Below are positions 1 through 12,600 of a stretch of 64,000 bases of DNA, in pieces. A program made the position numbers and the translations under genes. Within the stretch, counting starts at the first letter, position 1, and each line of letters begins with the position of its first letter. Location of the stretch: NCBI GenBank assembly GCA_013399695.1, contig VXAU01003165.1, positions 158,543 through 222,542 of the forward strand, given 5' to 3'. The notes beneath the pieces were generated by a model, which saw only the letters and a list, made by a program, of their open reading frames with translations, ran no database searches and was not told the DNA's origin. Source of the stretch: Formicarius rufipectus (taxonomy: Eukaryota; Chordata; Aves; Passeriformes; Formicariidae).

Positions 1-3000
1 GTTGCTGATGCTTTCATTTTTTCTTGGCCCTTGTTAGTTTGCAGGACCAGGCCAATTACATGAAATTGATCTGTACTCTGTGTGGGTGGGTTGAACTGGT
101 GAGTCTTCAGGAAGCTAATTCACAACTTTCTGGTACTTCCTTTATTGATCACTGTTAATGTATGAGATGTATACTTTTAACTGCTTTGGTTCCAAAGTGG
201 CTGCAGCTTCACTGTATTAGTCAAAACGTACCCTTCATTTGTTTCCTGAAATAAAGGTATAGAAACACATCAGTTCCTGTCATTTTCTTTTTAAACAATG
301 TTTTGCTGCTTTAAATTATGAGCTATTTGTATTAGAAGAGAGTGAAATGATCAATTGCTTCTTTTTTTATGCATCTTAATATCAAGTGGCTAATAATCTT
401 CCTTCCTTTTGCAGTCTTGGAGATAGCTTTTCTTTTGGTTACTACAGCTGAGGCGTATTGAGCAGCAGGTCCCACACATATCACCGGTCTTAGGAAAGCA
501 AAAAGGGTAACTGCTTTCTTGCTGATTGTTATGATGTTTGCTTCATAGTGTTTTCAGAATTGTAAGTAATGTTGTTGGATGTGGATGTTGCCCAGATGTA
601 AGACTAAATTTCTTTTTAGTGTTTACTCTTGTGAGAAAACAATTTTGAGAATCCTCATTATATTTTAATCAAATTTGTACCTAGGGAGAGGCTGAAGGAA
701 ACTATGTGAAAATAATGTGTAAGTTAATCTTTCCAGCTGTAATACTGCAATCCAGAGATTCAAATTAATGCCAACTATTTTGTTTGCTTTTTTTAATAGA
801 GGATATCTTGCCTCTTGGCTGTTTTAGCAGACCTTTAATGCTACGTGAACCAAACTGGCAAATACAGATGTTTTAGCTTTCCTCCTTTTTTTATGTAAGT
901 TTAATATCAAATTGTTTAAGAAGAATGTAGCAAAAAGGAAATCAATCCACACAAATGAGGTGATTTTAGAGAAGTAGTCTTTACTTTTATAGGATCCATA
1001 ACAACTTCATAATATTTTGTGAAAGTGCTTTAAGAAGGTCAAATGTTCCCAGGCCAGTCCTAGTCTCACCTCCACTACAGCATACAGTGAACTGCATGGA
1101 AGACATTGTTAGTCAACTGAGTACTACAGTTACAGGTGCAGAAAGAAGATATCAAAGGATAAATTGGTGGCTGGCGTACTGAGAATTCAGTAAATTTTAG
1201 TTTATAGGAGATTTGGGGCAGAAATTGTCTTGATTTACTTCTCACTGTGTAGTTTCAGTACTTGAGAAATAACAGGATAGTAACAATTGGTGTTAATTAT
1301 TTAGCCTTGATTCTTATTAGGCATCAGCTACTTTTATAACAGAGAATTATATTTATCTGCATTGCCTTCCAAAAATGTCCCATGGGAATTCTGTGGTATT
1401 GCTAAGAGCTGGAAACAGCCTAATTTCAAGCTGAGTGTTTTCCTACAAAACCTTTTAACTTGTTGGTAGCTTCATTTCCTATGCAAGAGGCAACATCTTG
1501 ATGCCTGGATCCAGAGGTCTCTGGCTTTTGTCTGTGGCTGATATTCAAGAACACCCTAGTCTGAGAGCAAGCTAAATGAATGGCAGACTAGCAAGGCAAA
1601 TCACACCTCATACCCTGCTGTTGAAACTGGCTATTCATACTAGACCACTGGAATGGCTAAATTGGTGTTTAGCATGTTACACAATTTAACATGCAAAGTG
1701 TTTTGTGTCTTCTCATTTTCACAGTCAGAGCCTTATTTTTAAAAAGAACAGGATTAAAGGCATAACTGTAAACCATTTATTTCATTACATCTCTTTCATC
1801 ATTGTGAAGCTGCTTGGGGAAGGTGGATGAAAATGGCTGTTTCCCCCATCCATCCAGACAGCACTGACACAGGATGAATAGTTTCCCGGTAATTCAGTGT
1901 GTAGGAGTTGAAACTGAGTTTTATGCACTCATAAATAGACCCTGAAAAGCTCAGGCAAGGAATTGGTGCGGTTGAGGCACTGTAGAGAGTCTCGGGAATG
2001 CGGTGCATCCTCTTGCACAGACTTGACTTCAGGGAATGTTATTCCAGCCTCTTATTCTTTGAATTAAAATTCACCACTCTGCAATTATAGTATGTTTTGA
2101 GAGCTTTAGTTGGAGTTGGGGTGTGTGTAGGCCTCGGGTGAGCTGCTAATCCCCTGATGATGGTGGGGTCTAGTGCTCTAAAGTATCTCTTCCTACAGCA
2201 TATGTACATTCTTTTCTCTTACTGTCCCAAAAGTATTTAGGTGGAGTCTTATTGAAATTCAGTCTGAAACATCTGGAAACATTGAAATAAAATTGCTATT
2301 TGAATATCTGTTGCTGTCCTTAATGGTGCTCAAGTAAAACATTTCACCACAAAATCTGAAAAATGCATCTAATGCAATACACTTTTAATGTCAAAGAATT
2401 TGATGTCATGACTCATTCTTTATTTTGGAAGTTTTTTTGTGAGAGCAGAAATGATGTGTTTTCTGTCATTCTCTGATATGACAGGTGAGGAGTTAGGAAT
2501 CTGTTTTAATAGTTAAAAACCTAAGTAATTAAAACTCAACTGGGAACATGCAACGCACAGGTTCACAGAATTTTCTTCTAAAAGTCTAATTTGACACCTA
2601 AGAACCCTGTTATCACTTTGGAATCTGCATTTTCTATGCTAAACTGTTAATAAGACACTTTGACTAACAAACACATTGAGCTTAGTGAAATTTTCATGCA
2701 TTTTTAATCATCTGCAAAACCAAAGATTTGGTGTAGCCTGCGTGCTGTTTGACTTTTCTGATTGTTGGGATGCTGTATCTGCTTAATTGTCAGCATGTAG
2801 GATAACAAGGCTTATGCAGTGATGCCTTCTGTGTCCATCTCCCTCTCATTTTCACTTCCTTGTAACTTTTGAACTCAAGATCTTTCCAAAGTTTACAGGG
2901 GAACTGATCCCACAGATGTCTGTTTCCTGTGACTGGTGTTGCTGTTTTAATCAACAACCGATGTGGTAGAGAAGTAGGGAAAGACAATAGTATGAGGTTC

Positions 3001-6000
3001 GTTTGTCCTGAACAGCAGATAATACACATGAAAGACTAAATATTTGAATTTGTTAACCATGGGAAAAGTTTCAGTAGGGTGGGAAAACAATTTTTACTAA
3101 CGACTCCAAGCTTGAGAGACAGACCCATTGAAAACCACACAATAGTAATTCCTCTGATGATGGAAGCAGAAGGAAGAACCAAATAGTTCCTTATTCTTAA
3201 GAAATGTAGAGAAGCTATTCCTTTAAGGCATGCTTCCAGGCAGTTATTTCATCCTCTGAGCAACTAATGATAAAAACGTCTGTTGCGTAGGATCTAACAC
3301 ATAAATGTGATTCTATGTCGAAAGCTTCTGAAGTTGAACTGACATCACATTTGTTAATTTTCTCTTTATAAACCAAGTGCCACAGTAGCCGTAGTTAGCA
3401 GGAAAATGAACATTTACAGACCAGAAGATTATAGTTGCCCAAGGATAAACTGGATTTGACTTCATTAGTGCACAAATGATAAGTTTGTGAGGAGTTATTA
3501 TATCATTAATCAACTTGATGGATTGGAAATATGACAGAACTGAAGCTGCGTGTAATATTAGTGCCTATTATTCTACAAATTATGTCTTCACCTACATTCA
3601 TAAGGCAAGAGTCATTGCTGTACATTAAAGATGTTACGCACTTTCTCCTCTTGTGGAGGCATGTGACAACCCTTCAGCGATTCCTCCTTCTCTCTTCCCT
3701 AGCAGGGCTCTTGTCTCCCTTAGCTGCTTATTTTCAACTTACAACTAATTGAATTTAGGTTGTACCTTATGAACCTGGAACTCTCAAGTAGCAATGTGTC
3801 TTTAAACGTCTTGATTCATCAGAAAAAATTATTTCACACTCTTTAAAACATCTTGGAAGAAGGAGAATGAGTAGAAATTGGAAGGTATGAGTAGTGAATG
3901 GATATTTAATTATTTGATTTCCAGAGAATTGCACAGGCTTTGTGTTTGTATCCCTGGTATCACTGAATAGGATGCAATATAATGAATGCACAGTACAATT
4001 TTTTTTTTTCCTGGAATATGAGTAATAATACATGAATCTTAATGTGAAATGGATTGGTTTACAATCCACTCTGTATAGAGATAGCAAAATCAGTTATCTT
4101 TGATCTGCTCTGCATCCAGAGAACTGAAGGCTTTGGTTCAAGGCTCATGGGCATGTGTGTACCTCATCTAGACCTTGTCAAAATTGTGACTTCCTTCTGG
4201 AGACTGTCTGGGGCCAAGTGCAGGGGCTATTATTAGTTCAGTGTCTTAGAACTGCTCAAGTTTGGATTTTAAGGTGTGCTGATAATGAAGGCTCAGATTT
4301 TTGTTTGGCTGTTTGTCGTCATTTCATTTACTTTAAAAAACATATACTAGTACACAACTGAACTGTGAATGAGTTTGAATTAGGCTTGTCCTTTCCTTCC
4401 CTCAAGTTGGATGTGTGCTCCTCTGTACTAAAGTCATGGGATAAAACTCCATATCGTGACTAATGAAATTAGGGTCAGCAGGTACAGTTCATGAAAATGT
4501 GCATGTGATCAGTGGATTGTGGAAGTAAGATTTAAGCTGATAAGGGCAAAAAAGTTACAAGCAATATTCTACTTGTGTTTTAGTTTGTAGCATGGATGTG
4601 GTATGCCTTAGCAGCAGTGTAGTTTTGAATTCTATGTGCCAAAAAGCTGTTATGTGTTGTATATATATGTCTGTATCTTTATGGCTGCATATAGCTTAGT
4701 ATCAAAATCAGACTGGAATTAGTGTCAGAATTTCTTGAAATATACCTGGCTCTTTTGTTGGAAAATGAAAAGTACGCTTGATTTCTATGGTCCTGGAATA
4801 TTTCAGCCATATGCTTGTGTAAAAAATAGGCTGCTTCCACTTTGGGCTGGAATTCAAGAATTACTTATAAACCTGTCATTTCAGTCAGAAGAGGATCAGG
4901 CAAGAAGTTTCAGTAGAAATGAGCCCATGCAAATAAAGCTCTCTGTACTATTTGGGGCATGTAAAAAGGATGTTTTCACTGTTTGGCTGGAACATTTACA
5001 AGATTAATGTACCTTTGTGACTTAGGTACCTCTGTAAGTATCTCAGAGTCCAGCACTGATAAGTTTGCTAAAATATGGTAATAACAGTTTTAATTTCCTC
5101 ATTCCATTTGCTCCTGCAAGACATCAGTGGACTTGAAGAAATGTATGTTAGATAAATTATTTTAAATGGTTAAGGTAGTACCAAAGACACTATCTTAAGT
5201 CTCTTTTTATTTAAAGATGTAAATGTACTTCCACCTCAAGAATTTTTACTCCAGGGCAAAACAGTAATGGAGAGGTGTAAAACCAATAGCTGCTACAATA
5301 AAACATAAAACATTTTTTCATGACACTTAAATGTGATTAATTGCTTTCTCATGCCCATACAAGTATAGGTCTGATAGGCTCTGTGCCTTAATGTTAGAGG
5401 CAGTGACCTTCACCAAACTGTGTACAGTGTGTTAAGCTTTATATGCTGTCTGACTTCCATAAAAGTTAATACTTCATGAATATCCAAAAGGAATGATAGT
5501 TAGAAAATTGTGAATTTTTTTCCCCTTGAGTTCTAAAGTCAGAAATGCAAAGAATGACCTTACTGAAACCTGTGACTTGCTTGAACCACATATAGCTATT
5601 TATAGAAATTATTGATTTAAAAAAATAATTTACATGATTAGACCATTTATTTTGCTTACAAATAGCTATTTTGGGTAGAATGCAAGGTTTGAACTGATAT
5701 TTAAAAATAGATTTTCAATCAGACATTAACAAGGAATGTAATGGAGACAAAACAATGATGAACTGTTGCCTTAATGGTACCATTAACAGTAAATTGGTAC
5801 TGATTATTATTTTTGCCTTCCCATAAACTCAAGTGGTGTATGATTGATTGCATGCAATGGTTCTCCACTGGAAGATGTTACTGTCTTTTATTTCCTTGCC
5901 TCATTTTTTTTAACAACTGCTCAACTGTTTTGAATAACCAGTGATGCAGTTTTTTGAGTGCATATTGACATGCCCATATTGGAGTTGAGCAGTACATAAC

Positions 6001-6572
6001 TTAAAGCAATGGTTGTCCTGCTGAGTACATTTCTGACATGCCCAAGAATCTAGCTTTGTCTGTATAATATAGGACCAGTGAGTACACAACTTTAAAAGAA
6101 AGCTTTTCCCCAGAGTGTTCTTGGTTTGGAGGTTTGTGCCTCTCTCCTCTGTGTCTTGTTCTGTTCTTTCCAGAATTCTTTGTTTATATTCTTTGTATAT
6201 CTTACTAAATAGTTGCTCTTGGGAGTGGCCAGAATTAGGATGGGAATGTGTTTGAGGATGTCCTTAAGGTGGAGGGAAAACAGCTGCTTTATCTGCTTCA
6301 GAATTACAAGGCCATTCTGTAATGTAGGTTGAATTTTAGCTCTGCTTATAACATTACATTTTGGGACTTTCTGCTCTTATGATATCTCGTCTGTGAGCAG
6401 GAGGGAAGTACAGGAGAAGAGAGTGATGGTGGGATATTATTAGGGTAGGTTTAAATCTTGGATCAGCATCTTTGCAGTTTAAGTTCCTGCTCTCGGTAGC
6501 ATTCATGTTCATTTAGCATTTGGTAGCAGATTGTTGTTTGGCTTGCTTAATTAATTTCTCCTCTTTCCACAG
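1..6572 (+). other. MTX2: MTX2 intron 1, 3' portion
   Basis: AT-rich intronic sequence ending in a pyrimidine tract and AG at 6571-6572. There is no CpG-rich stretch that could be the MTX2 promoter and no frame encoding the expected metaxin-2 N-terminus, so exon 1 is outside the window. Open frames of 60-106 codons (for example 3767-4087 minus and 4735-5007 plus) have no recognisable domain and look like chance. The one notable object is the interrupted palindrome at 5762-5790. Confidence 0.85.
5762..5790. repeat. Interrupted palindrome centred on GGTACC
   Basis: The core 5771-5786 reads TTAATGGTACCATTAA, a perfect 16-bp palindrome. Outside it, ACTGTT (5762-5767) pairs with AACAGT (5785-5790). 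The whole would be a longer perfect palindrome but for five extra bases (GCCTT) in the left arm. It lies in MTX2 intron 1; function unknown. Confidence 0.75.
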
Positions 6573-6620
6573 CTGCAGAGCCTTGGCCTGAAAATGCTGT
6601 GTTATATCAGCAACTGAAGG
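6573..6620 (+). CDS. MTX2: MTX2 exon 2
   Basis: 48 bp, phase 1 at both ends, so skipping it would keep the frame. It encodes AAEPWPENAVLYQQLK plus the first base of an Asp codon, the hallmark N-terminal stretch of metaxin-2 (about residues 14-30). The acceptor follows ctctttccacag; the donor is gtgggt at 6621. Confidence 0.97.
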
Positions 6621-9600
6621 GTGGGTACACTGGTTTTGGCAATTAATAATTATTTTATTTTTAGAAAACACATTAAATATGCACTAAGATAATTAACTGT
6701 GTGGAAGCACAGAAACTGTTAAAAGAGTCCTTTGTGTTGTTTGGTCAGAGGTTTTAGCTATGCTTGCATCTGCCAATATAAACCAGCTATTCATGGCCTA
6801 TAAGGTCCTTGGTTTATTATTGACTCATTATATTGGCTGCTGTAGGCAATGTAAAATGATGTGGTTGCAGGCACAGTTGGCAGATTTACTGCACCAATAG
6901 CTGAGGCAGCAGATTTTTGAAGTCTTGTGGTAAAGTGGGCTCTCAGTAAAAAGGAACTGTTAAAATGTATAGGCTAGGATGGTTCAGGCTCCCTTTAGCA
7001 GCTCTTCATATATCATCAGATCACATTATGGCCCCCATTTGGGGCTCAGCAGCCTGCTACAGTTGTCAGAAGACTGCAAAGTAATGAAGACTAATAGGTA
7101 GCAGCCCTAGTCTTCTAAGCATGGAATTTTTATTGCAGTGAACTTGTCATCTTTCTTTTGTGTGACAGACCTAGACACAGTGTGCAATATTAACTGCATG
7201 CTGCTTTTATAGGTTTCTGAATACTTTTACTTTTTAGCCAGAGGAGGTATGAAGATGCGGCTTTATTTAACTTTGATTAGAAGAAGAGTAATTGGCATAA
7301 AAGTCAAGCATTTGGTTTTTTTAGTTATGGGCATTTTTTATTGTATGTTGGTCGTAATATATGATAAGTGCAATTGCATTTGTAGGAGAAAAAAATCCTG
7401 TGTTTTTTTTGTTTTCTTAATATTCATATCACAGATTTTGTAGTCCAGCTGCATAATAATTATATATGTGCTCCTTGTTTTACGCATAAGAAATGCAACC
7501 CAGAATGGTTTACAGTTACAGGTCAGTAGCTAAATGAGTACTGTTTTTTTGTAATTGTGTGGGTTTTTTTTTCTTTCAACAGATGAACAAATTTTGCTTT
7601 CTGATAATGCATCTTCCCTTGCTGTTCAGGTAAAATGTCATACTTTCTAAACCAAAGATGTTAATTCCTTTTTAATTTTTTGAATTATTAGCTAGCTAAA
7701 GACGCTGCATTTAGCTAAATGATTAATCTGATAATTATTTCTGCCAAAATCAGTGTCTTATTACTTCATCTGATTTGCTTTGTGTTGTCACTAGAGTGCC
7801 AGAGCCTAAAGGACTTGAGGATTTTGAAAGTCCTGTGTAGAGTGCTGCTGCTTGTACTCCTATTTGTACTGGTCTATGTTTGTTACAGTATCTGCTTGTC
7901 TGCCTACTCTGGGAACTCTGCATGATTCATACCTTTTATTACTTGGTATGCATGTTTGTCTTGTAACGTCTTGCATGATGTTTGCCGGTTATTTAATCCT
8001 CAAAACTAATACTACCCCAAAGTCAAGGCATATTTGCTTCATGCTGTGGCCATCACATCTCTGTATGTCTCTGATGGGGTTTTTTCAATCTCCATGCATA
8101 CAGACGTGAGATCCAATGTGGTTTTTAGAAATAGTCCATATAATTGACAAACTTGCACCTTTAATTGACTTAATAGCACCTCTGTGGCTGTGAAGTCTAT
8201 GTAATCTCCATTAACCTGTTAGGTTCAGTAACCCCAAATCTCAGGGGGACGTTTTCCCCATTAGTAGAGAAGGCCTGGCTGTCAGAAGTGGTTGTCTGTA
8301 AGGTTCTTGTTCTTCAAAGCAACTTTGCTGCTGCTTTGCTTAGCAGTGAGTTGCACTGTTCTAATGCTTCTTGCTTTTTGTGTGTGGTCAGAGAAGTTTA
8401 AGCAGCCTTTGAGGGCTGTCCGGAAAGGTCACATTTCACTTAGCCGAAGTAGGACACTTGGAGACTGTAGCTGTCATTACTGGTAAAAAGGTTAGGATCG
8501 TTTGATTATGGTAACTACTTCCAGAATCTCTTAACTTTTTTTTCCTTTCAGTTTGGCAATCTGGGAAATGCATGTAGGAGTAAATTCTATCACAGCAAGA
8601 AGCTTTATATTTATAGCTTTATATTTTGCTGGAAAGAGGAGTCATCTTTGCTACAGCTAATAAATGGGGCAGTGTTTATTTGTTTGGGCAGTATGTTTTG
8701 TATTGTGCCTCACAATAATGCAAAGTTTTTTTGTTGCTCACTTAATCTCAGTGTTCCTTTTTACTCCAACAACTGTATTTTTTGTGGTTCTCATGAATTT
8801 TCTTACTGTCTAACAATACATGTAGGTGTGGCTTGTATTTAAAACACAAAAATCCTCTCCCAACCCTCCAACAAAATAACCCTAAAATTTCCTTTTCTAA
8901 TGCATCATTTTGCTTTACTGTTTCCAGTCCATTGTTATCCTACTCATGTCACTTAGATGATAAATTAACTATAATATATTAAAAAAGCTTGTTTTTCTTC
9001 AATATTCTCTAGCTGGACAGATGATAGTAGCCATGACTATAAATATGACTCTACTAGATATCTGATCTTCAACTTTATAGAACAATTTTGTCTTGGGGAA
9101 TTGTATAAATTTTTAAGAATTTGTGTAACATGGTTGTGACTGTGAAAGAAAAACTGTCCTTGGTGTCTTTGATCTGTTTTGAAATGATACTAGGATATGT
9201 AGTATTGCTGGCTTAATGATCAGAAAGTTTTAAGTATGTTGGTGTGTTTTGCATAAGGAAATTGATGAGTTCCTCTCTTTCAGAATTTACCTTTTATTTT
9301 GATGAGAGCCTGTTTATCTTTTTACTTGATATCTTTTTATTGGTGGTTTTGGGGTTTTTTTTGGGAAGAGGGGCAGGGTTGGTGGGAGTTGGTGTGTTTA
9401 TTTCTGAGGAAAAATTTGTAATGCGGCATAGGAGGTGAAATAGGAGCTGGTGCCTGAGGCTTTTTCCCCCACTATTGCCATCGTGCATTTGGAGCACATG
9501 AATATCACCAGAGCAGATCAGAAGCTTGTTCATGACTTGTTGAACTTCTGTGTGGTCAAAAAGTATTAGAAGTTTGAGTTTCTCTGATCAAAAAAGAGTG

Positions 9601-12600
9601 TGGAGTCAGCCACCATTGAATATTTAAGAGACATGGTTCACCAGACAACTGGATGTGCTGCAACCAACTTTTCAGGTATTTCTTAAAATTGTCTTGTAGC
9701 ACCCTTTCATAGTGCTGCTCTGGGGTAGGTCTCAGAGGGACATATATGCAGATATCTAGATATAAAATAATACAATTCAGTGCCAGAGTAAGTAACTAGT
9801 CAGAGTAAAACTTGATTGTTTCGAAGTTGCCAACCCTGCAATACAGATGGTATTTCATGTACCTCTTGTCAGCAGAGCAGACCAAGCTACCCTCAGTGTA
9901 GATATAACTAATGAGGAGTGAGGGTTGCAGGTTGAACTAGGAAGTTGGTCAAGTCTTGCTGTTTATTATGATTGGACTTACAACTTCTCACTGTGCAGTA
10001 AAATCTGGACTCCTAATGTCAGATAAGATAGGGGAGAAGAGTCTTCTGGGAATTGCTAAGTAAATGTGCTGGTGCCTTCATTAGTTAAAAAACAACTAAA
10101 CACAAAAATCCCTCTCAACTTATGGAACTTGATTCTGGTAGGGTTGTTTATTTTAGTTTTTTGTTTGTTTGCTTTTTAATTCCTCTTCTGCCTATTGTTG
10201 ATTTTGGAAAGAGACTAATTTAGCAATTTCTTTGTCTTTTCCTGAGTTCAAATTCTTTATATTTGCTGAAAATGCAACGTAACTTCAAGTGAACTAGTGC
10301 ATTATCTTTGGTAGTCTTGGTGTTTGCGCCCCTTGTTTGTTACCTTGAAGTACTGTATTATACAGTCCTGTTGAAAGTGAAATCCACTTGATCTAGGCTG
10401 CAAAATCTTGATATTGAATGAAATGTCATTTTCACTGCAAATGAATGAAAATCAAGGGAAAATACTAATCAGTAGTGATTATCCAGCTATTGGAAAGAGA
10501 ATATTTGTAGACAGAATGAAGGCTCTGTTCTCGTGAGCCATTCAGCTCTCTTCCCATCAAAGTTAATGAAAACACATACACCCGCTGGGTAACATGAGTC
10601 ATGGTTAGAACCATTCTCTGTACATTTATTGTGCAGTTGCCATTATACAGCATTCTTGCTTATCAGACTTCTCATAGTAAAAAAAGCCACCAAAACCAGT
10701 GCATGAATACACAACAGTATTTCAATAACTAAGTAATTCCACAACTTCAAGGAGGGAAGAATGATGTTTTAGATGGGTTAAAACTGAATAACCATAGTTC
10801 AGTCTGAAGTGGAGGGCCTGTTCAGGCTCTGTCTCCTTACTGATGCCTGGTACAGGTAAAGCCATTTTGTTTAGTGCCTAGATGGAAGTAGTGGGGCTGA
10901 GTAGGAGAGAGGGGGTTAATACAGCTGCACTGTGCCAATCCTTTTGCCTCAAATGGCAGTTCAGAGCATCTCTGCACTGTTCCAACTTGTTGGGAGAAGG
11001 AATGTGGATGTTGAGACTGTCTCTTTTATTACAGGTTCTTCTGAAATCTTTATGCAGAAAGTCTCATAGCCTTGCTCAAAAGGTTGTCTAAAATGTTCAA
11101 GTTTCTGGAAATTATCATAGCTGGCCTGAGGTTATAGAGCCTGGAGCTCATTATGTTATGTATTAATTGCTTGTGCAATTGATGTCCTTGTAAGTGATTT
11201 TAATATATTCCAGGGAAGTGCTTTTAGAATTGTCTGTTCTTGGCACTGAATGACAGAAGGATGTTTGGGCAATTTAAAATTGTGTTACACAGACCAATTG
11301 CTTATTTACTTCAACAACTAATCAAATAAATGTGTAAATCACACATGATTAATTGCCCTTGACAGATTTGTGATTCTTTTTTTCTTTGTGTATGAATTGT
11401 GGTTTGGTTTTTCTCTAGACAAAACATTAGCAGCAATTTGAACTTGTTGCTGAGGCTTAAACAAAGGCTTAGTACTGAAATGAAAATCTGCCAATCCCTT
11501 TTGTAAAAAGAGAATAAAAGCTGGAATTCTTTATGATGAGAAATGCAGTATCAACATAATCAATCTAGCAGTTGTTGCTGAAAAAATGCTTGAATCCTAA
11601 GCCATACAGGTACTGTTTGTGAGTGAAACATCTTTCATATAGTTCTAAGATGAAATTACCTCTGAATGAATAGAGTCTTCATTTATCTTCAAAACCTCTG
11701 TGCTATCAGTGAATTCACACTTTCAACATTCTACAACAAGAATTACATTATGCCATTAGAGCAGCACTATGCTGCAGTGTAAAATAGATTGTTTTAGAGA
11801 ATGAACGTGGCTTTGCTATAAATTACGTTCGCAGGTACAGAGGAATTTGTTATTTTGTTTGAAATAGTCACAAATATAATTAAGCTCTTAATTTATGTTA
11901 AACTACACATGTGGCCATTACCATAACTGGATTAGGAATTTAATCTGTCACTCAAGGAATGATACTGAACAGTTTTCATTTATAACCTTAGACACACTAT
12001 TTCAGTTACAGGGTCTGTGGCTGTTTGATATGAAAACTGAATTATTCTGTAGATTTGTTCATGGTTTTTAATTTTAAAACGTGTTCCCGCAATAAAATAG
12101 AGAATAACTCTTTAGTTGTCATCACATACTGTCCTTTGTATGCTCATGAAATAATGTAGAAATGAAAACATAAAATGCCTTTCACTCTTCCTTCATAACA
12201 GTATTGTGTGAGTGCCTTTAGAAGTGCTGCTGAATAAGAGATGGCTTGGAATAGCTTGTTCTTTATTAAAAACTAATCATGAATATATCTTCTTTAAATG
12301 ACTGTGCCATCTGAAAATAGTGTTCCTCATGTGGGGACATAAGTTGTGAACTATTTGAGTCTTGGCATAAGTAATTTAATTCTTCCCTCTGATCTCAGAA
12401 ACTGTCATCTGGATATGATTTACATGAAGTTGTAACTCATTTTTAATGAATATATGTGTTTGCTCATATGTGTTTTTCTGAGAGGGGAAGAGGAGAGCGT
12501 TGTGATGGATCTCTGACATGGTGATTCACTGCCTAGTGTGTGTTGTGTGTCCAGCTGACAGTGTCCAAATAGCCCTTCCTTAGCTGGGCAGAGCAAAGAG

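Noticed and set aside
1..6572. MTX2 exon 1 and promoter inside the window
   Set aside because: No CpG-rich promoter-like stretch and no frame encoding the expected N-terminus with a donor in the right phase.
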